From Apoda limacodes (lineage: Eukaryota > Arthropoda > Insecta > Lepidoptera > Limacodidae): a stretch of 64,000 bases of DNA. Numbering within the stretch: the first letter of the stretch is position 1; each line of letters starts with the position of its first letter. The notes below the pieces were generated by a model. It did not search any database and was not told where the DNA came from. It was given only the letters and a program-made list of their open reading frames with translations. Positions 42,690-53,400 of the stretch are shown here, piece after piece. Position numbers and translations under genes: made by a program. The stretch spans positions 5,518,001-5,582,000 of the forward strand of contig OX291545.1 in NCBI GenBank assembly GCA_946406115.1, read 5' to 3'.

Positions 42690-44625
42690 AAAAAAGAGTT
42701 GACACGTGTAAAACGTTTGACAAGAAGACTTAAAGAAGTTTCAGTCTTATTTGTATTGTAGACGAGACCGTGTTCTTTTCCATATCTTTCACACGTCGTC
42801 GCAATTAATTTTCGCAAGCCTTTGATCGTAGGGCTAAGCAGCACCATATCATCAGCGTAGCTCAAATTATTGACATACCTGCCATCTAACCTGAGCCCTA
42901 CCGGGATGCTGCTGAGCTCCACGATCAAATCATTTACATAAATATTAAATAGATTGGGAGAAGTTACCGCACCTTGTCTCACGCCACAAGCAAGCTTGTA
43001 GGTATCCGACACTTCTGAACCCCATCGGACGCAATTGGTCTGATTACGATACCAGTAAGCAAGAAGACCAACAACCTTTTTGGGGACAGACGTTTTTCTT
43101 AACTTCCTCCACAGTAAATCGTAGTTCAACGTGTCAAAAGCTTTACTCAGGTCTAGGAAACAAGCGTAGACAGTTGTATTATTCTGTTTGTAGTAGCTGA
43201 CAGCCTGCTTTAAAGAGAATATTGCCATGTCAGTGGAAACTTGTGGACGAAACCCAAACTGACCATCATCGATAGGTACCCTACTAATGTGTATGTTAAT
43301 GACCCTTTCAAGGACCCTTGCCACTATCGTTGCCTTTGAGATAGGTCTATAGTTTGCCATGCTCAAAATATCGCCTGTTTTATTTTTGTAATAGGGACAA
43401 CTAGCATACGAATTAATTCGGCCGGTAAATAACAATGCTTCAGACAGAGAGTAAAAAGCCGGGCTAACAACTCACAGATGTGCTGACCCGCATACAACAA
43501 ATGCTCCTTGCTGAGATTGTCATGGCTAGGAGACTTCCCACGCTTCATATTTCTCAAAACTATCTCGATTTGTTTCGGTGTGATGTGGTGAATCTCCAAA
43601 CCATGTTAGTTTCACTTTCCATATTAACAGGTAAATAAATAAATTTTTAGTTTCCTTCCAAAATTCAACAAAGTTTGTAGCTGATCGATGCCGGGCCAGC
43701 ACATCCAGTTTTATTTTCTCTTGATTATTTTGTACGTACTTCAGAGCAGCTTTAAACCCTGCGAGAAGCAGCCATATTGTCGTAATGAAATCCCGAGCAA
43801 GGCCTACCATACTGAAACCAAAGTAAAAACATTTCTCTAGCCTTAATATGAGCGCTTCTGACGTGAAAATTCCAACCTACATTTTTTTTTTTGGCAATTT
43901 CTATTTTTTACATGAGAGCTATGTTCTGCAGCGTACTTACAATATCAGTATATAGGTCGTCAATGTATTAATTTATGATGGCATTTATTTTCACATAAAA
44001 AATTAGTGTCTAGACAATTTAAATTCAAAAAATTAATATTACATTTATTTAATAATTCACATAGGTGTTTGTCGCAAAAAATAGTGTACGATATTTTTTG
44101 CTCCTATTTGTCCATTGCTCTTTTTCAAAAAGAGTCCCTGGATGCGCGTTGAAGTCACCTAGGATAAGAACGCTTTCCGTTTTAGAGTTTTCAATCACAG
44201 CACTTAAAAGCGCGAGACACTGGGTAAATTCTGGCAGATTATCATCACAATCCGTAGGCATATACACACTAAATACGAGTAAGCTACGGTCTCCTTAAGT
44301 TAAGCGCACGGCCACTATACGATCTCTATCACACTGCATGATATCAGCTTTCGTAATCATACTTGTTCGCCACATTAGCGCCGTTCCGCCATAGGGCCGC
44401 CCACGCAGTACCCCAGCTGACGTATCCACAGACGATTTAGCAGAGCAACTAAACTCTTTGTCGATTTCACTAATAAAACCTAAATCATGCGGTAACAGCC
44501 AGTACTCCTAAAGAGCTACTACGGCTGCGTTCTGGCACAAGTCACGCACATGCTGTACAGATCTCTTGACAGATTTACGGTTATAAGAGACGAATTTCAT
44601 AAAATTATTTTTAATTTGTACTCCC
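42690..44625 (-). pseudogene. LINE-D ORF2 (endonuclease-RT), decayed
   Basis: Endonuclease: MKFVSYNRKSVKRSVQHV, then VVAL with a stop where the catalytic Gln-Glu is expected, GRPYGGTALMWR, VYMPTDCDDNLPEF and VLILGDFNAHPG (44267-44130). The SDH region is not found. RT: HITPKQIEIVLRNMKRGKSP (43575), YRPISKATIVARVLERVINI, DGQFGFRPQVSTDMAIFSLK, CFLDLSKAFDTLNYDLL, CGVRQGAVTSPNLFNIYVND and LSYADDMVLLSPT (about 42850). The YADD box is intact, but a deletion after NTNKTE and the frame breaks make it non-functional. Confidence 0.8.
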
Positions 44626-44629
44626 ATAA

Positions 44630-45890
44630 TTAATATTTAGATACAGCGGTATCATTCCTGTTGGAACGCTGCTGACGATATCGTCGAAATACCAGACCCT
44701 CGGGCCAGAAATCCTTTTGTAAAAAATTATCTAATTTAGATGTCACTATGGTAATTTTAAAAGAGTTAAAATTCGTTTCGCGAGTCTGGTTTAGCTTTTC
44801 GACTTTTAAGCTCTCTTCACTCATACACTCGTTAACAAATTGTTTAATGTCGTCTTCATTAATGTGCTTCCGCGTACGAGATAGGTACATATATCAAGGA
44901 CGTTATGCATACGATTCTGCAGCCTGCAGTTTGCTAGTGCTCTGTAACGTCCCTCGCGTATTCCTTTACTTATACGAGTATTTTTGACGTGACAACGTCT
45001 TATAAATTGGTTTGCCGGGTGACACTTCAAGAAACTGCGTTACGCTCCGCTCACGTTATGCGCTCACAATGAGAGCGAGTGAGAGGCACGCGCCCGCCTA
45101 AGAGCGAGAGAGACAGACATAAAATCATTGTCACGTAAAACTTTCGCCCGTATACCGACTTTACAGGCAACCAGTTTTTTTTTTCTCGTTACTAAAGTAA
45201 ACCCCTCGGCATTACTTTCCTTACAAGATTCATTATAATTCGTACAGATCATATCTCTATATAGGTATATACGGCGGCGACTCATTAACAACGCTCCGCT
45301 TTTGCATAGATGTAGGCATACAGGACGGTTCATTCACATTCACATCGGTCAGCTGGTTCGTTGATAACGGTATTTTTTCCAGTCCGTCAGTCCGCTGTGC
45401 AGACAGCGCTGTCGCTGGTTCGACGCACGTCATCGCAGTCACCGCAGATAACGCGTGCGAGCGAGAGCACCCAGCGTTCCGTCGCGTGCTTCGCCCTACA
45501 CTTTTGGTTACGCCCCCTGTTGGCAATTCGATCGCAGGCTCGTTATTACCCGCACTTACACTAACACCGCAATTTTTAATTGTCAATGCGGGTTTCACGA
45601 AGTTCCGCTAGCATTTTCTTGACGTCGACTATCTCCTTTTTTATTGAGTCAATATCAGATGGCAGAATTATATTTTCACTATTTGCTGAAAATATAATTC
45701 TGCCATCATATAGTTGATTTTGATTTAATACTAGCCACGTCGTTTTTCAACAAGGTCATTTCTTTGAGAAAAGTGGTAATGTCAATATAGTCAAATGATA
45801 CTGCTGGAATACGGTTAAGGTTTTTTGCCACGAAAATCGGTAGGCAGTCCGGTTCAAACTCTTTTACCAATTTGATGATGTGCATTTGTT
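44630..45890 (-). pseudogene. LINE-D ORF1, decayed
   Basis: The readable pieces in order are MHIIKLVKEFEPDCLPIFVA and ITTFLKEMTLLKNDVASIKS (45880-45730), a Ser/Thr/Asn-rich linker (45598-45257) and GFTLVTRKKKLVACKVG (about 45200). The last is RRM-like: YLSRTRKHINEDDIKQFV, FNSFKITIVTSKLDNFLQ and FWPEGLVFRRYRQQ (44890-44640). The first block is a helical region and the last a candidate nucleic-acid-binding domain. Frameshifts and a short palindromic insertion near 45660-45710 break it. Confidence 0.65.
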
Positions 45891-46309
45891 GCCGGGCTGT
45901 TGTGGAAGGGCTGGGCCACTTTTGGGTGTGCGACGGCTGTTTGAATGTATGTATTCATATATGTATATGTGCGTGTTTGTGTGTAGCACCCGCTCGTGTT
46001 CGGAGCCCTGCCGCTATCGGACGGCCGAACGAGGATTGAATTAGATAGGACCTATAAGTTATTTACATATAGTTTTATTTTATATTTTTTATATGTATTT
46101 GTATATTTATATATATGTATTATTATATGTCTGTATGTGTATATATGAATATGTGCATATGTGTGTATTTTATATTAATTTTAATATCTATATGAATACC
46201 TATTTATTTATTAATGTATATTTGTAAAATGGAAATATGTATGTATGTGTATATATATATGTATATGTACGTCTGCTTTGTATTATTATATGTTATATGA
46301 ATATAGTAA
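45891..46309. other. T/A/G-rich simple-sequence region
   Basis: Long (TATG/TGTA)-type runs (45944-45975, 46060-46290) are interrupted by a GC-rich patch (CCGCTATCGGACGGCC, about 46010). No gene. Confidence 0.6.
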
Positions 46310-46430
46310 AATCGAAGTTTTATTGGAGTTACTTGAGTGTGCCATGTTCTCTTAAAGTCTCTGCGGTGGTGGCATGTGCATCGGGTCATTACGTTCCCTA
46401 AAACATGGTTGAGCGAAGCGATGGCTGATT
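46310..46430. repeat. second copy of the 32.5-kb SINE/LINE-tail repeat
   Basis: It aligns with 32605-32720 through TTTTATTGRAGTTRC, CTGCGGTGGTGGCATGTGC and CCCTAAAACATGGTTGAGC. Confidence 0.65.
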
Positions 46431-47065
46431 CATGTGTCATACTTGTGAACGGATGCCGCCTGTGGAGGCTGGTCTGCTCTTGCAAACTTCTTTGTATACT
46501 TAGTACCTCTTTAACAATTATTATAGGCCAGCGAGCTGTAATATAAGAGTTACAGTACCTGCATATAAATATATTATTCAGGATATAATTTCACTAATAT
46601 TAATAGTAAAATCGTTTTAAGGTATACTTAACAGCGACACCACGACCCTGTTACTGCGCAGGTGCAGATTTCAACCTTGGGCTCCGCCGAATTGACCTGG
46701 TCTCCATTTCAACATCACAGCGCTCACGATATACAGGACAGGTCCTTTCTTTTATTGTCTTTTTCTTTTGTTATTTTTTATATTTTGTGTTATTCAAGCA
46801 GTTAATTTCAAATATATGTTTTTGACTTTGTGAGCGAAATTATGTTGAATAAATGATTGTTTATATGTATGTTAACACCACAAAACAGTATATTTAAGCA
46901 TTTTTTATCGTTTGGTGACATATGGTATCTTATTTTATCTATCTATATTTGCAGATGTAAATACAATAATTGTGATATAAAGAAGTACAATTCGTGCTAT
47001 TTAAAAATTAGGATTTAAGAAAAAGATATTTCTGAGGAATTGGTTTAGGGAAGTAAATGTATTAA
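46431..47065. other. AT-rich intronic sequence, nothing recognised
   Basis: No open frame or repeat of note was seen, other than mild GC around 46640-46720. Confidence 0.45.
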
Positions 47066-47365
47066 CTTTAATAATGCAAAACATATATGAAAATCTTTTA
47101 TACGTTCATAAAAATGTTTATTGTTTCAGTGACAAAAGTGACGTTTACAAAGTAAATACAAGAAGTAAAAATACATTGTTGGTGCATGATACACGTCTAC
47201 ACAAAATTAGTAACTCTTTTATGGGTAATGTAGGTAGGTTTACAACAAAGTTCCTCATAATATTCAAACGCTATTAAATTTTAATGTATTATTAAAACGA
47301 AAACTTTGTAACTAAGAATACTACTTTAGGTTATATAAATGATAAACATCCATGGAACTGAAGAT
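47066..47365 (+). mobile_element. LINE 3' stub (C-terminus only)
   Basis: An open frame 47074-47277 reads NIYENLLYVHKNVYCF, VNTRSKNTLLVHDTRLHKIS and NSFMGNVGRFTTKF, followed in a nearby frame by GYINDKHPWN. This is the C-terminal signature (YIYEN...NTRNK...SF.G...YN.IP...Y..DK..W) of a common insect LINE ORF2. It may be the same family as the thumb fragment at 12215. The 5' part is absent. Confidence 0.75.
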
Positions 47366-47715
47366 CAGGCCCATAGAAAAACGAAATAAAATGAAAATGA
47401 TATAAAACTAATGTTATAAATTGTATGACCTAAAATAACAAAATAATATGTTAAGCGATGTTTAAATTGTGTTTGACGATTTAAGTTGTATGTTTTTAAG
47501 GATGTATAATAGTTAGTTATGTTGTTAACCAAATTAATTTTTCAAAAGATTAACTGACAAGTTTCTTGCTCGATATTTCTTGGTCGAAATTGACATTGTA
47601 AACCGGTAGTACAGGTAATCAAAAAATAGCATTTGAATTTAAATTTTTAAAAATTTAATGCATAATTTTGACGATTCAAAAGTGTTAATTAATAACCTAA
47701 TTTGAAAAAAAATAT
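47366..47715. other. AT-rich sequence with a LINE-type tail
   Basis: 47665-47715 (TTTTGACGATTCAAAAGTGTT, then AATTTGAAAAAAAATATTTTG) resembles the tail seen at 60956-61018 and, inverted, at 62680-62745. Nothing else was recognised. Confidence 0.5.
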
Positions 47716-48130
47716 TTTGAATTTAACTATTGGTTATTTTATACCAGAAAGTAGTATCTTCGGTTGTTAATTTTGTTACAAATATGTCATAAGTACCGTG
47801 GTCTCAAATTTATTTATTAGCTATTTTGTTACAAATATCTCATAAGTAGCCTGGTTACGAATTTAGTTTACTAGTTACTTTTTTACTATATAAGCAGCCT
47901 GGTCATGAATTTAGTTATTTCGTTACAAATATATCATAAGTAGCCTGCCTGGTCACGAATTTAGTTTAATAGTTTGTTAAAAATATCTCATAAGTAGCCT
48001 GGTCACGAATTTATTTATTTGTTACAAATATCTCATAACTAGCCTGGTCACAAATTTAGTTATTAGTTATTTTGTTACAAATATGAAATATGTAGCCTTG
48101 TCATGACTAGCTAATACTTATTTTGTGACA
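47716..48130. repeat. minisatellite, about 50-60-base units
   Basis: About seven diverged units carry CATAAGTAGCCTGGTCACGA then ATTTAGTTATTAGTTATTTT and GTTACAAATAT. One unit has a local GCCTGCCTGG expansion. Confidence 0.85.
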
Positions 48131-48139
48131 CATATATCT

Positions 48140-48330
48140 AATATATTTGAGGTAGTCGAGGGTCGGTAGTGGACAGAGGTGGGCGGGTGAAGTCAGGGGT
48201 GAACGTTAGTGGACAGGGGTCGACAGGGGTTATCGTTGGTGGTCGGTAGTGGACGGGGGTCGACAGGGATTATCGTTGGTAGTCGTTAGTGGACGGGAGT
48301 GATTGGTAGTGGTCGAGTGCGGTTGGCGGT
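48140..48330. repeat. G-rich minisatellite next to the arrestin exon B donor
   Basis: Units of the form GTCGGTAGTGGAC(A/G)GGGGTCGAC and GGGTTATCGTTGGTG repeat on the plus strand. On the transcribed (minus) strand this is C-rich and begins about 10 bases after the GTAAGT donor of exon B. Confidence 0.8.
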
Positions 48331-48339
48331 CATACTTAC

Positions 48340-48483
48340 AGCGTGGTAGAGGCGAGTGTGGTGTCGGCGCGTTTGAGTTGTCCATCGAGTGCCAGGCCCT
48401 GCCGGTCGCGGTTAGAGGAGAGCGCTGGCGTCAGGTGCAGCACGCGCTGCAGGCTCGCGCCGGGCTGCAGGGGGCACCCGTCC
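48340..48483 (-). CDS. arrestin, internal exon B
   Basis: This exon carries 144 bases of arrestin C-domain. The translation is (Q)DGCPLQPGASLQRVLHLTP, then ALSSNRDRQ, then GLALDGQLKRADTTLASTT. GLALDGQLK and LASTTL are hallmark segments of arrestins. The acceptor is cgacgcccacag|GGACGG and the donor is a strong CT|GTAAGTATGA. Phase agrees on both sides: the incoming CA plus G gives Gln, and the outgoing CT plus C from the next exon gives Leu. It lies 9.1 kb downstream of exon A and 47.9 kb upstream of exon C. A G-rich (plus-strand) minisatellite begins within about 10 bases of the donor. GC content is far above the surrounding intron, as expected of a constrained coding island. Confidence 0.92.
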
Positions 48484-48926
48484 CTGTGGGCGTCGACGCA
48501 AGACTCATAACCAACTCGCATTACACAACACACCACCACTTACGTACTCCACTCCTTCCAAAACCACTCTTATTATACAAAAATACATATATTTTTGTAC
48601 ACAATATTTTTAATTTAAAGAATGTCCTAAGTTCTGATTCTTTCTTAAGAGATATACGTGTAATTGTATATCTATTGAACATAAAAATAAAATATTAAAA
48701 AAATAATTAACCAGACTTCAAAACTGTACTAAAAAGTCAAAAACACTTCCTAAAACAGACATACTGGCAGAACATTAAGCTAGGTTCGTATTTACTTCGC
48801 TTTAATGTGTGATTTCACCAGACGATTTGTATGTTTTCATCACACTTACTTGTAAACAGTGTCATTATGTGCAGGCAATGCGGGTGCTGCGAACTTAATT
48901 ACTACCACTACCACACACACCACACA
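48484..48926. other. intronic sequence upstream of exon B, nothing recognised
   Basis: It is AT-rich beyond the acceptor tract. Open frames reading through from exon B on the opposite strand are shadows. Confidence 0.5.
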
Positions 48927-49065
48927 AAAGGAAGTTCCTCTGAAACCGCACTGTATGTGACCATTTAGGTTCTAGGTGTGAGGTTCAATTTTCTGCCGAT
49001 GGCGAGCGGTGCGATGTTAGAAAGAAGCCGTCGTATCGAACAATTCCTCAGAACAGATGCATTTC
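48927..49065 (-). mobile_element. LINE-B fragment
   Basis: It is similar to 19465-19605 (minus-strand LINE-B): GAAGTTCCTCTGAAACCGC, GACCATTTAGGTTCTA and AACAATTCCTCAGAACA on the plus strand. It is an internal piece of the C-terminal coding region with several indels. Confidence 0.8.
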
Positions 49066-49539
49066 TACTTCTTTTTCTGCCATTTTGATTGTTTTAGTGA
49101 GTTTATTAATTTATTCACCTTATATTTTTATTTATTTACTTACAAATGTGATAAAAAGCATTATGTGTAACACGGGTGGTACGTAAATTGCATACCCGAG
49201 TCGTTAAAGCCTTTAAGCTTCTGTATAGCCTCTCGTTAGTAATTATCTCGTTACTACCCTTAATAAACACAATGTAATATTACAGCAAATTTGGAATTCA
49301 ACTTCAAAGCAAAGAAAACAGCTTAAGGCTTTACCATAACTGAACCGCTTCATCGAAACAGAGAGTCGTAGATCCCGCTGCTGATACCAGCGCCTCTAGC
49401 GGTGACTCTCAGAACTACTTGAAATACGTCAAAGATTAAGAGAATAAAGAGGGAACACTGTTAATTTCGTAAATACTGCCGAATGTTTTTTTTTATAACT
49501 GATGCAGTGTTGATGCAGATGCAGCTTATTTGTATCTAT
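49066..49539. other. intronic sequence, nothing recognised
   Basis: No gene or shared repeat was noticed. Confidence 0.4.
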
Positions 49540-49740
49540 TTACTGAACTTTGTTTTCTAGTTGACCGAGCTAGCGAAGCGTTTCAGTTTCGAGATTGGCC
49601 AAAAAATGCTATTATCCGTCAGGCTGTCTGTCTGTTCTCGCCTACAGGTCGCCTCTTGACGAAATTTGGCATACATTATTAAAAAAAAAATAGTGGATTA
49701 GGATTTTTGATTGGGGGAAAAAGGGGTGAAGTTTTCTGTA
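49540..49740. repeat. interspersed repeat of a lepidopteran type
   Basis: CTAGTTGACCGAGCTAGCGA, then GTCTGTCTGTTCTCGCC and CTTGACGAAATTTGGCATA, end in an A-rich tract and a G-rich patch. The ...GAAATTTGGCAT phrase also occurs in the repeat at 59695-59800. This looks like a non-autonomous element, class uncertain. Confidence 0.5.
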
Positions 49741-49844
49741 GCGTTATTTATTGACGGATTTCAATCAAATTTGAGAAGCACACTAAGGACTTTATTCTAC
49801 ACCAAAAAAATATGCCACAAACAAGTATTTATATACAACCAAGG

Positions 49845-49948
49845 TAGCAGACAAGCCTACGTCCCACCTGACGTTAAGCGGTTAAGGCAGCATGTGGACG
49901 CTTGCAATACTAGGAGCATTACTCACGCGTTGTCGACCCTTTAAAAAT
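49845..49948 (-). mobile_element. LINE-B 3'-end fragment
   Basis: ACAACCAAGGTAGCAGACAA, GGACGCTTGCAATACTAG and CGCGTTGTCGACCCTT correspond to the plus-strand reading of the LINE-B 3' end at 19265-19375, with substitutions. Confidence 0.8.
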
Positions 49949-49974
49949 ATACCACCCCTTCTGCGAAAAAAAAA

Positions 49975-50401
49975 TCGGCCAAGTGCGAGTCGGACTCGCG
50001 CACAAAGGGTTCCGTAGCCTAAAAAATGACGTTTGTTTTATGGGAGCCCCCCTTAAATATTTGTTTTATTTTAATTTAACTATTGATTTTTAAAGTGACT
50101 ATATAATTAAATATTCTGTGTTTATTCTACCTGTTACCGATATCAATATCGAGCAAAAAAATATTATAATTATTATAAAAAAAAATTATTATAAATTGTT
50201 GTTTGGGAGCCCCTTAAATATTTATTGTATTCTATTTTTTATTATTTGTTGTTATAGCGGCAACAGAAATACATCTTCTGTGAAAATTTTAACTATCTAA
50301 CAATCACGGTTCATGAGATACACCCTGGTGACAGACGGACGGACGGACAGCGGAGCCTTAGTAATAGTGTTCCTAATTACCCTTCGGGTACGGAACCCTA
50401 A
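49975..50401 (+). mobile_element. Helitron-like/SINE-like non-autonomous element, copy 2
   Basis: It has the same termini as the element at 17134: TCGGCCAAGTGCGAGTCGG at the start and GGTACGGAACCCTAA at the end. The terminal hairpin is TACCC-TTC-GGGTA. It is longer (about 427 bases) because of internal AT-rich sequence around 50090-50210. It shares GCAACAGAAATACATCTTC and GACAGACGGACGGACGG with copy 1. Confidence 0.65.
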
Positions 50402-50519
50402 AATCTCTCGCAAGGTGTACAGGTCACAGAGCCACCACTTTCATTCTTTTTTACATGATCTTTATCCGTGATTATTCAGTAGGTATATAAATTTTTTGTA
50501 GTACCTGTATGTTTTATTA

Positions 50520-51398
50520 TTCTATATATAGTATCTGTTCGGTAAAAAATATGCGGTCGGATCGTAGTTTACTCTGTGCGCGTGCGCGTCAGTTAGTCAC
50601 TCATAATACTTACATAAAGTACACATAAAGTGGATAAGTCATTTTTAGAACTGAGTGCTTTTATTGAATTTTGGTGTTGTGAATCTTAAGTACGGCGTTT
50701 TGTGGGTCGTCAAGAATTCATCGGAGAAGAGGAATAGGCCACCAACGGATCTCATTCATCACCAAATTCGGTACCTAATACACGACACACCACAGTTACA
50801 CATACATTGACCGTTCGGTAGGCCTGTACAAATAGACAACATAAAACCGTAAGTTCTTGTAATTTTAACTTGTGACCTAATTAGTTAAGGCCTACGTTGG
50901 CCCAGTTTTGACGATCCAGTTTCTGATAGGCACACGTGGTACGGGCCACTTTCGTTTGTTTTTGTTTGGGTCGTTTTACAAATCATTTGGGATTTACTGT
51001 TAGTTAGTTTTCGTCGGACTTACAATAAATAAATTTACAAATCGTGACTTCGGGGTCACGTCGCTTAGGCAGGTAAGGTCTTGTTATCTAATCGTTCGTC
51101 GGACATAATAATATTAGCTAATACTTACCCACCTTTTTGTTATTGCGGTCAAAATAGATCGGAATAAAAGTAGACTTCGACATTCTACTGTATGCTATAT
51201 TTGTGGTTACGGATTGTAAAATAACGTATTATTTGTGTAAATTGTGTAGTCGAGGTTTTTGTACATGGTTGTTGGGGTTTTTTTTGGGTTTATATAGTAA
51301 CTTGGTTGCTGTAACAAACTGTATATATAACAGTCATTTGTTTGTTTTTTTTGTTTTGTTTTGGATTGTTTATTGTGTGTTAATTTCGTTATAAAATA
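50520..51398 (+). other. BEL/Pao copy 3, putative 5' LTR and leader
   Basis: A possible LTR start is TGTTCGGTAAAAAATATGCG near 50527. I could not find the matching 3' LTR, so the boundary is a guess. The segment 51150-51398 aligns with the leader of copy 1 (2262-2480, minus), including TTGGTTGCTGTAACAAACTG and a TATATAA box at about 51325. The shared block supports a real element leader. Confidence 0.45.
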
Positions 51399-52640
51399 TG
51401 ACGTCATCGGTCAAGGAGCTCAGGGCTAACTTAGCGAATCTAGTGAGATGGTACTCGGGCGCGATAGGATTGGTTAAAAGGGAGGATCGGGTGTTTGCAT
51501 TAAGGCAAAGAGCAGCTCAGTTTCCGACAAGAGTAAATGAGCTGGATCAAGCATACCAGGGTCTTACTTACTAAACTATCCTTAAGGCGGCAAATTCTGA
51601 CTATGACTTTTGTATGTCGGTAGTCGACGAGGTTAACGAGGCTATGTCGACATTAGAGACTAGCCCGCAGCCGGAGAGTAGGATGGTTTCGGAACAAAAA
51701 TGCAACGAACGGTTGCCAACTTTGGATATTCCTCATTTTAGCGGATCATTGGATGAGTGGACTAATTTTATCACACTTTTTGTACGCATTGTGCACCGAC
51801 GGACTGACTTATCTGACTCACAAAAATTAAGGTACCTTTTGACGTCTATCAAGGATGAGCCACTCTGTTTAGTGAAACATTTGGAAATCACCGATGTCAA
51901 TTATAATATAGCCAGGGAGTTATTAGTGAAGCGGTACCAAAATAACTGTCGCATTGCGGATACACATGTAGCTGCCATTTTAGGTATTCCACAACTTTTC
52001 GGTTTACCAGCTGCGTTCGGACCTGCTTAACCCTATTTTGTTGGCGACAAATGCGTTGAGGGGCCTAAATTCCCTGTAACAGAGTGGTCATTTTTATTGT
52101 TACACATTGTTTTAAACAAATTGCCCAATGACGTCAGGGCTAATTTCGAACAGCTGCACGGAGGTGCTTCGGCGTCACACATACCTACTTTTGACACTTT
52201 AGTGACGTTTTTGGAGGACCAGAGTAGGAAGCTGGAGAATTTACCCGCCGAGCCACAATCGGACCGTTACGATTTTTGGCTCCGTCTGGACTAACAACAA
52301 CCCCAGTCTGGACCCCGTCAACAACCTCGTCCCGGGACATCGCTGGGTACCGGGTCGTTTCGACCCCCAGAATTTTGACAATTGAACGGACTGAACGGTG
52401 TGGGGTTGGTTATGAACCGGGACGAACCATTCTGGATTGCCACCAGTTCAGAAAATCTGGAGTGGCCCGAAAACGATTTCTGACCCGTAGGCTAGGCCTA
52501 TGTTACTATTCTTTGGGAGAGCACCTAGCCAAACACTGTCGACAGCCGCGACCTTGTACAAAGTGTGGTGGGGGTCACCACCCGGATCTATATATGCCCG
52601 TCCGAGATAATGGTCCTCGGATGACACATGGAGGTTTGTC
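51399..52640 (+). pseudogene. BEL/Pao copy 3 gag region
   Basis: It starts MTSSVKELRANLANLV (51399). A stop interrupts near 51572, then DUF1759-like sequence follows: LPTLDIPHFSGSLDEWTNF, SDSQKLRYLLTS, NCRIADTHVAAILGIPQL, VLNKLPNDVRANFEQLHGG. A zinc-knuckle-like CYYSLGEHLAKHC and a second CTKCGGGHH motif are near 52500-52590. Small frameshifts (52020, 52280) break the frame. This protein forms the particle shell in intact relatives. Confidence 0.85.
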
Positions 52641-53400
52641 TACGGCTCGCACGGGCGGGGGTTCGTCGCCGCCGAATCGAACCCAATCGCCCCCGTCCCC
52701 AGTGCGACATCGACCTTCCCCGTCCCGTTCACCGCGGGCGAGCTCACGCGATGGTCGTCGGTCACCAACCTCACGTGCCCCTTCCGCTCAAGTAGGTATT
52801 GCGGAACGGGCACATTACGTGGAGTATGAGCCTCTGCCCCTCCCTATCGCGGAGTGTCCTCGCGTTGCTCGCGAGTTGAGGGTGGGATCGGCAGCCACTT
52901 ATGCCCGTGTGGGACCCGTATGCTTATACGGGTTCAAGCATGGTGCATTATGAACCACAGGAGCCCCGGGGCCAAGTATGGCGCTCGGGTCGGGCCAACT
53001 ACCGGTGACTCGTGGCGGGGGTTTCACCAGCCTCTCCACCACCTGTCACAACTATTTTGCTCACCGTGCAGGTTCTAGTCCACTCACCCTGCGGACCTGG
53101 TGTAGTTGTGCGCGCCATTTTGGACTCAGGCGCTCAGGGGTGTCTCATGTCGCTGTGGCTGGTGAAGCGTCTCCGCTTACAGGTAAGTTCGGGGAGTCAT
53201 GGGATTTCTGGAGTAGGGGGTCTACGGGTGGATAACGTCGTGGGTACAGTCTCGTTTTCCTTTTCCTCCTTGCTCCATTGTACTGAGGGATATTTTAGGT
53301 CATCACCCTCAGGTGCCCCTGCCGACGGACGTGCTAGATCTCTCGTCCGGTCTGCAGTTGGCCGATGAAAGGTTCCACCTACCTGGTCCTATGGAGCTTC
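52641..53400 (+). pseudogene. BEL/Pao copy 3 linker and aspartic protease
   Basis: A Pro/Ser/Arg-rich linker (52650-52790) is followed by the retropepsin-like start VVRAILDSGAQGCLMSLWL (about 53105-53160), with the DSG catalytic triad. A frame change follows near 53365. It aligns with copy 1, whose protease breaks off just after the DSG. Confidence 0.82.

Larger units (their letters stand above)
42685..45890 (-). mobile_element. LINE-D (RTE/Proto2-like), main part
   Basis: Minus-strand order is ORF1 (about 45890-44630), endonuclease (about 44620-44050), a degenerate gap (44050-43810) and RT (43810-42690). The 3' end is displaced to 38735-38997 by LINE-B. The class is suggested by GVRQGAVTSPNLFNIYVNDL and YADDMVLLSPT with an F.SYN start of the endonuclease. 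It is recalled rather than searched. Confidence 0.75.
439..48339 (-). other. 47.9-kb arrestin intron filled with transposable elements
   Basis: The interval between the exon B donor (48339-48338, GT) and the exon C acceptor (440-439, AG) is a single intron if no exon has been missed. I read it on both strands and found no other segment resembling arrestin, except the short exon-like fragment outside it at 209-256. Most recognisable content is LINE, BEL/Pao, Gypsy-like, piggyBac and repeat sequence, in both orientations. Its length is large for an insect intron and is plausibly the product of the insertions. Confidence 0.8.

Noticed and set aside
48303..48698. 131-codon plus-strand open frame
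   Set aside because: It overlaps exon B in antisense and extends into AT-rich sequence and the G-rich minisatellite, with no protein similarity.
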